A DNA stretch of 64,000 nucleotides, taken from NCBI GenBank assembly GCA_020226215.1, contig CM035236.1, positions 1,803,001 to 1,867,000 of the forward strand. The letters are read 5' to 3'. The notes under the pieces were generated by a model that made no database searches, was not told the DNA's origin, and saw nothing but the letters and a program-made list of their open reading frames with translations. Position 1 is the first letter of the stretch; every line of letters begins with the position of its first letter. The position numbers and the translations under genes were made by a program. The DNA comes from Sindora glabra (Eukaryota; Streptophyta; Magnoliopsida; Fabales; Fabaceae). Positions 60,109-64,000 of this stretch are shown here, piece by piece.

Positions 60109-61790
60109 AGTTATTAGGGGTAGCTTTAAATATTTGACAAAACTATTTGCCATTCTTTGGTTGTCTAATAATATGCCCAAACCAAAGGTTGTTTGAATGA
60201 AACATAAAAGATTTTAATTGAAGGTGTGTTGTATAAATAAAGGCTTTTTCATTAAAACCCATGTGAAACTATACGTTAATTTTTACTAAACAGGATTATT
60301 TTTTATTTTTTTTTATTCTAGATGATAACAATTGGAATTATGAATGAGTGATGATCAACTGAAAGAATATTATCTAGTACAAATTGAGCATTTCTTGCAA
60401 AATAATGGTAAGAGTTTAAAAAAGTATTCTTGTATGTCATCACCTTGTAACTTTAATGATAAGGAGTCACTAAATAATCTCATTCTTAAGGAATTACCAT
60501 ATAAGGTTGCCTTGGCCAACAAGCATTGACTTCCACATTCCAATATGATGAATGAACAAAAAATATTTATGACAAGATTATGTTTGTTGTTTCATTCAAT
60601 GAAGGTGCAATTTTTTTTATCTATGGTTACGATGGAACAGGAAGATATTTTTATGAAAAAATATTATCTGCTAGACTATGTTCTGAAGGACAAATCGTTC
60701 TTAATGTTGCATCAAGTGGAATTGCTACTTTGCTATTTATTTGGTAGATGGATTGCACATCCAAGGTTTAGTATTCCTTTAAATGTGAATGAATTATGTA
60801 GATGCAATATTCATCAAAGGAGTTGTATATTTGATCTTATGGTTAAACCAAAACTAATAATATAGAATAAAGCTTCCATGATTAATAGATTTTGCTTTGA
60901 AGCATTGGATCAAACAATGAGAGATATGTTATGATTTTTTAATCCAAATCATACAGATTAACCATTTTGTGGAAAAGTTATAGTGTTTGGAAAGGGATTT
61001 AAACAAATTTTCCTATGATACCAAAGGCTGGAAGGAAAGAAATTATGAATGCAACTACCAATTCTTCTTACTTGTGGAATTATTACGAAGTACTTACATT
61101 GACACAAAATATGAGATTACTAATAGGTTGCAATACAATTGCATCATATGACATTAAAGAGTTTGTCAAGTGGATTTTACGTATTGGTGATGGTAACAAA
61201 GGTGAACCAAACAATAGAGAAGCAATAATTGAAATTGCAAAAGATATTTTGATTAGAGGTATTAAAGACCTGCTTTCTACAAGTGTAAGTGCCATTATCC
61301 ATCTTTCATAGAAAATCCAAACAATACCAACTATCTATAAGAAAGAGCTATTCTTAGACCTACTCATAATTTAATTGACAAAGTTAATGATAACATTATA
61401 TCTTTGATACCTAGTGAAGGAAAGACTGAACTAGGTTATGATAATCAATGCAAGGGAAATAGTAATGATCATAGTCAAGCTAATTTGCACTTGCCAGAGT
61501 TCTTGAACACAATCAAATTATCAAGTCCTCCAGATCATGAGTTAATTTTGAAGGTTAGTGTAACTATAATGCTTATGCCAAACATTAACTAATTATTTGG
61601 TTTGTGTAATGGTACTTGACTTATTATTCTTATACTAGCCTCACATGTCTTAAAAGCTAAAGTCATATCAAGAAGCCATATTAGTAACATTGTTAGCGCT
61701 ATGGATTCTTGACTACCTTTCAAATTCTAAAGGAGATAATTTCCATTATAAGCTTATTTTGTGAATCAACTAGACTCAAGGATAATCATT
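60109..61790 (+). pseudogene. Helitron helicase remnant B, 3' part (PIF1-like helicase)
   Basis: Plus-strand readings in order: DQLKEYYLVQIEHFLQNNGK (~60351-60410); FFIYGYDGTGR (~60613-60645), the Walker A region where living elements have GGTGKT, so the lysine is lost; and IVLNVASSGIATLLF (~60697-60740). GRKEIMNATTNSSYLW (~61030-61080), LTLTQNMRL (~61096-61120) and FVKWILRIGDG (~61164-61195) come next, then LPEFLNTIK (~61490-61515), and SHVLKAKVIS and LPFKF up to about 61760. The final INKSQGQ and SRV blocks are missing, so the 3' end is truncated. Stops and frameshifts are frequent. Confidence 0.82.
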
Positions 61791-64000
61791 TTTTCATATT
61801 AGGCTATATTTACCAAGACTGACTTTTAGCCATAGACAATTATATATGATATTATCTAAGAGTAGAAGCTAAAATGATCTAAAAGTTTTGATTTTGAATG
61901 ATAAAAACTAGCCTATAGATCAAACATCAAATATTGTTTTTAAGGATGTATTCTAAAATTGACAATGACAATCAACATTAAACTTTAATATTGACCATTA
62001 GTCCAATAATTCCATTATTTTTACAAACATGCCTTTCTCTTTTTAAGTGTAATTGTATTTATAAGGTAAAGCAGTGTCTCTTTAATAAATTGTAATTATA
62101 TTTTAAAATTATTTAAATAATCTACTCTATAAAATTATGACTATAGTTTTTCCGTGCTCGGCACCGGTTAGAAGCTAATTGATCAAATTGTGACATAAAT
62201 TGGTAGCTTTTCAACGCAATGATGTTTGAAGGAGAAGGGCTTCCATTAAAAGGAAATAAATTGCTCCAACGATCAGTGGTTGAGTTTGTCTCATCTGTGA
62301 ATTTGAGTATGAGAGAGGGAAGAGAGGCGCAGAACCCAATTTGCATTTAGAGTAAAATAGATGCAAGTTGTGAGCTAAGTGTCCCGTAAAGCATTTGATA
62401 TTAGAGACAACATCTGACAAGCGTGGTTGTATGCCCACTAACGCAGCCTGTGATACTCATTTCCAAACTAATGGCGGGCAATTTCTGAACCTCAGACTAG
62501 AGATTTTGGAAGTAATTGGGAACAAAATTCAGCCTTTTAACTTAACTAATGGAGTCTAAAGTCACAAGTGAGAATCAAAGTCTTTAACTTGTGATTGGCT
62601 GGATGGGTTAATGAGCTGTTCATTTTATCCCCACCATACAGCCAAACGCCAGTGAGCACATATGTATGAAAGAATTCCCCATTAGATAATCCAAGTTTAT
62701 GAATTTAATTACGTTCCCATATTTTGAGTAGAAGATGTCTGTTAGTAACCTTCTATAATAATTCTACACTGGCATTTAACCTTTGGGTGAGGGCAAAAAA
62801 ATCTTAAACACGTGCTACATATACATTTCAAAGAAAGGAGCGACAACTCATTAAATTAATGCAAAAATTATAAGATTGATACTAAATTGATTAATGTTAA
62901 AATATCTTTTGATTTAAGATACCAAAGTAATAATGCCATAAAAAAACTCATGCTTTGTTAAAAAGAAAAAAGTAAAAAAGGGATGGATTGAAGTAAACTT
63001 GATAAAATAAAGGGCTTTAAAAAATATATGTGACAACAATTTGCCAAGCACTTATTAAGTAAACTATCTTCACATATTCGATCAAACTTAATTAATCGGA
63101 CCTATCACAATTCTAAAAATTAGTTTTACATTATCACCTTACGTGGTTGGTTTTTTTATATTACAAGCTGCCTATTCAATCATCCATCTTTTACCTAAAG
63201 GAGGCTTGGAAATGAAAAGTAAACGTTGTATAAAATTCCGAGGTAATAAACGAAAAGTAATGCACACACAAGGGTTAGATTAGAAAGCGAAGGTAATAGA
63301 TAAAGAATGAGAAAAAACGAAGGAGAAAATCAGAGGCTCCCAGGGTAATCAGTGGCTCCGAGGAGGCCAATTAGGAACAAATAAATGTGGACCAATAGTG
63401 TCTTGGCTGCATTGGACACCCTTGTCAGTGCAGCTGCCTTTAATTAAGCTCCAGGAACAGCTCAGCGTCTTCCACATTACTGCCTTCAATGTTTTGCTGC
63501 CTCAATTTCAACGCTATCTACTAGCACCTCTCTAACGTGCAAGCTTCTTCAGATTTCATTTATGGACCCTGCAACATTGGTTTTGTTATTGGATTCATTG
63601 CCCATCTCAAGGGTTAGCTCATGCCATTAAATAGTTTCTTGTCTCCATCATATTATATTAATTATCAAATATCGTTCATGTATGTTCTCCCCTATCCTAA
63701 GAACAAAAAAATCCCAATAATATATGATGTTCTTTCTTTTTTCAATTTTCTTATTCTAATGCTATATTAAAAAATCATTTGAAAGAGACTAAAACCAAAA
63801 TATAGAGGGAGAAAGAGAGAGAGATTTAAGATAACATTGTTGAGTTGGAGATGGTATAAACTAAAGTCCAGCTGGTATGTTAGAGATGGCTCAATAGACA
63901 TGAGACGGCGATTGTATTATGTGTTAGAAGGTACCACGTCACCCCACACACACTGACTCCACTTACCCATCAACTAACTTTACATAGCTTCCCCTATCCT
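61791..64000. other. Right edge of window, no gene recognised; two less AT-rich islands
   Basis: AT-rich up to 62130. The island 62140-62530 has balanced composition, but both strands give only short frames with no domain. A second island at 63200-63560 has CCAAT words (GGCCAATTAGG, GGACCAATAG) and may be promoter sequence for a gene beyond the window. A GA run lies at 63808-63823, and CCACGTCACC near 63935. Confidence 0.35.

Noticed and set aside
62122..62438. Minus-strand open frames as an exon
   Set aside because: Two overlapping frames of similar length, neither with a recognised domain or clear splice sites. Reported only as an unexplained island.
1..64000. tRNA, rRNA or known microRNA genes
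   Set aside because: I looked for B-box-like GTTCRANNC sequences with paired arms and for common mature plant microRNA sequences and saw none. A scan with tRNAscan-SE and Infernal would be decisive.

Overview
The window is nuclear DNA of a flowering plant, most likely a eudicot. It is strongly AT-rich, has spliced genes, and is dominated by nested and decayed transposable elements. I can support two genuine protein-coding genes, both on the minus strand. The first (7169-10381) is a four-exon TALE homeodomain gene. Its domain order, its N-terminal start and its C-terminal tail match Arabidopsis BEL1, the ovule integument identity factor. The second (37891-40031) is a two-exon BTB/POZ gene of the At1g63850 type. 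I read splice junctions by eye in both genes and they give open proteins of 639 and 616 residues.

Layout: 427-5440 is a decayed CACTA (En/Spm) transposon, with a TNP2 transposase remnant interrupted by a 1.68-kb solo LTR. 7.2-10.9 kb holds BEL1 with its leader and a GA-rich promoter. 10.9-17.7 kb is BEL1 upstream DNA, with a few less AT-rich islands and old repeats. 17.7-20.2 kb is a 2.47-kb solo LTR. 21.2-26.0 kb is a minus-strand Helitron with a recognisable 3' hairpin/CTAA terminus and Rep/helicase remnants. 25.7-29.7 kb is framed by a pair of inverted ~0.3-kb arms and holds Gypsy-type LTR sequence. 29.8-31.6 kb holds two MITE-like elements. 31.6-37.5 kb is mostly featureless. 37.9-40.1 kb is the BTB gene. 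41.5-45.4 kb is a truncated Copia element with both LTRs. 46.2-48.3 kb is an unusual tandem array whose units carry hairpins. 50.2-52.6 kb is a Gypsy-type LTR rich in 12-bp palindromes. 53.7-56.8 kb is a hAT-like MITE split by a 2.33-kb solo LTR. 57.9-61.8 kb is a second Helitron helicase remnant, split by a second copy of the 1.65-kb solo LTR. 61.8-64 kb has no recognised gene.

Four solo LTRs can be delimited by TG...CA ends plus a matching 5-bp target duplication: GTGAC, TATGA, CTAAC, and AGTCA/AGTTA. Three of them sit inside older DNA transposons. This layering suggests that DNA elements arrived first and that retrotransposons then entered them and were reduced by LTR-LTR recombination. 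The most unusual structure is the 46.2-48.3 kb hairpin minisatellite. The most notable gene-level point is a predicted GC-AG intron inside the BEL1 homeobox. All identifications are by reading the sequence; no database search was run.
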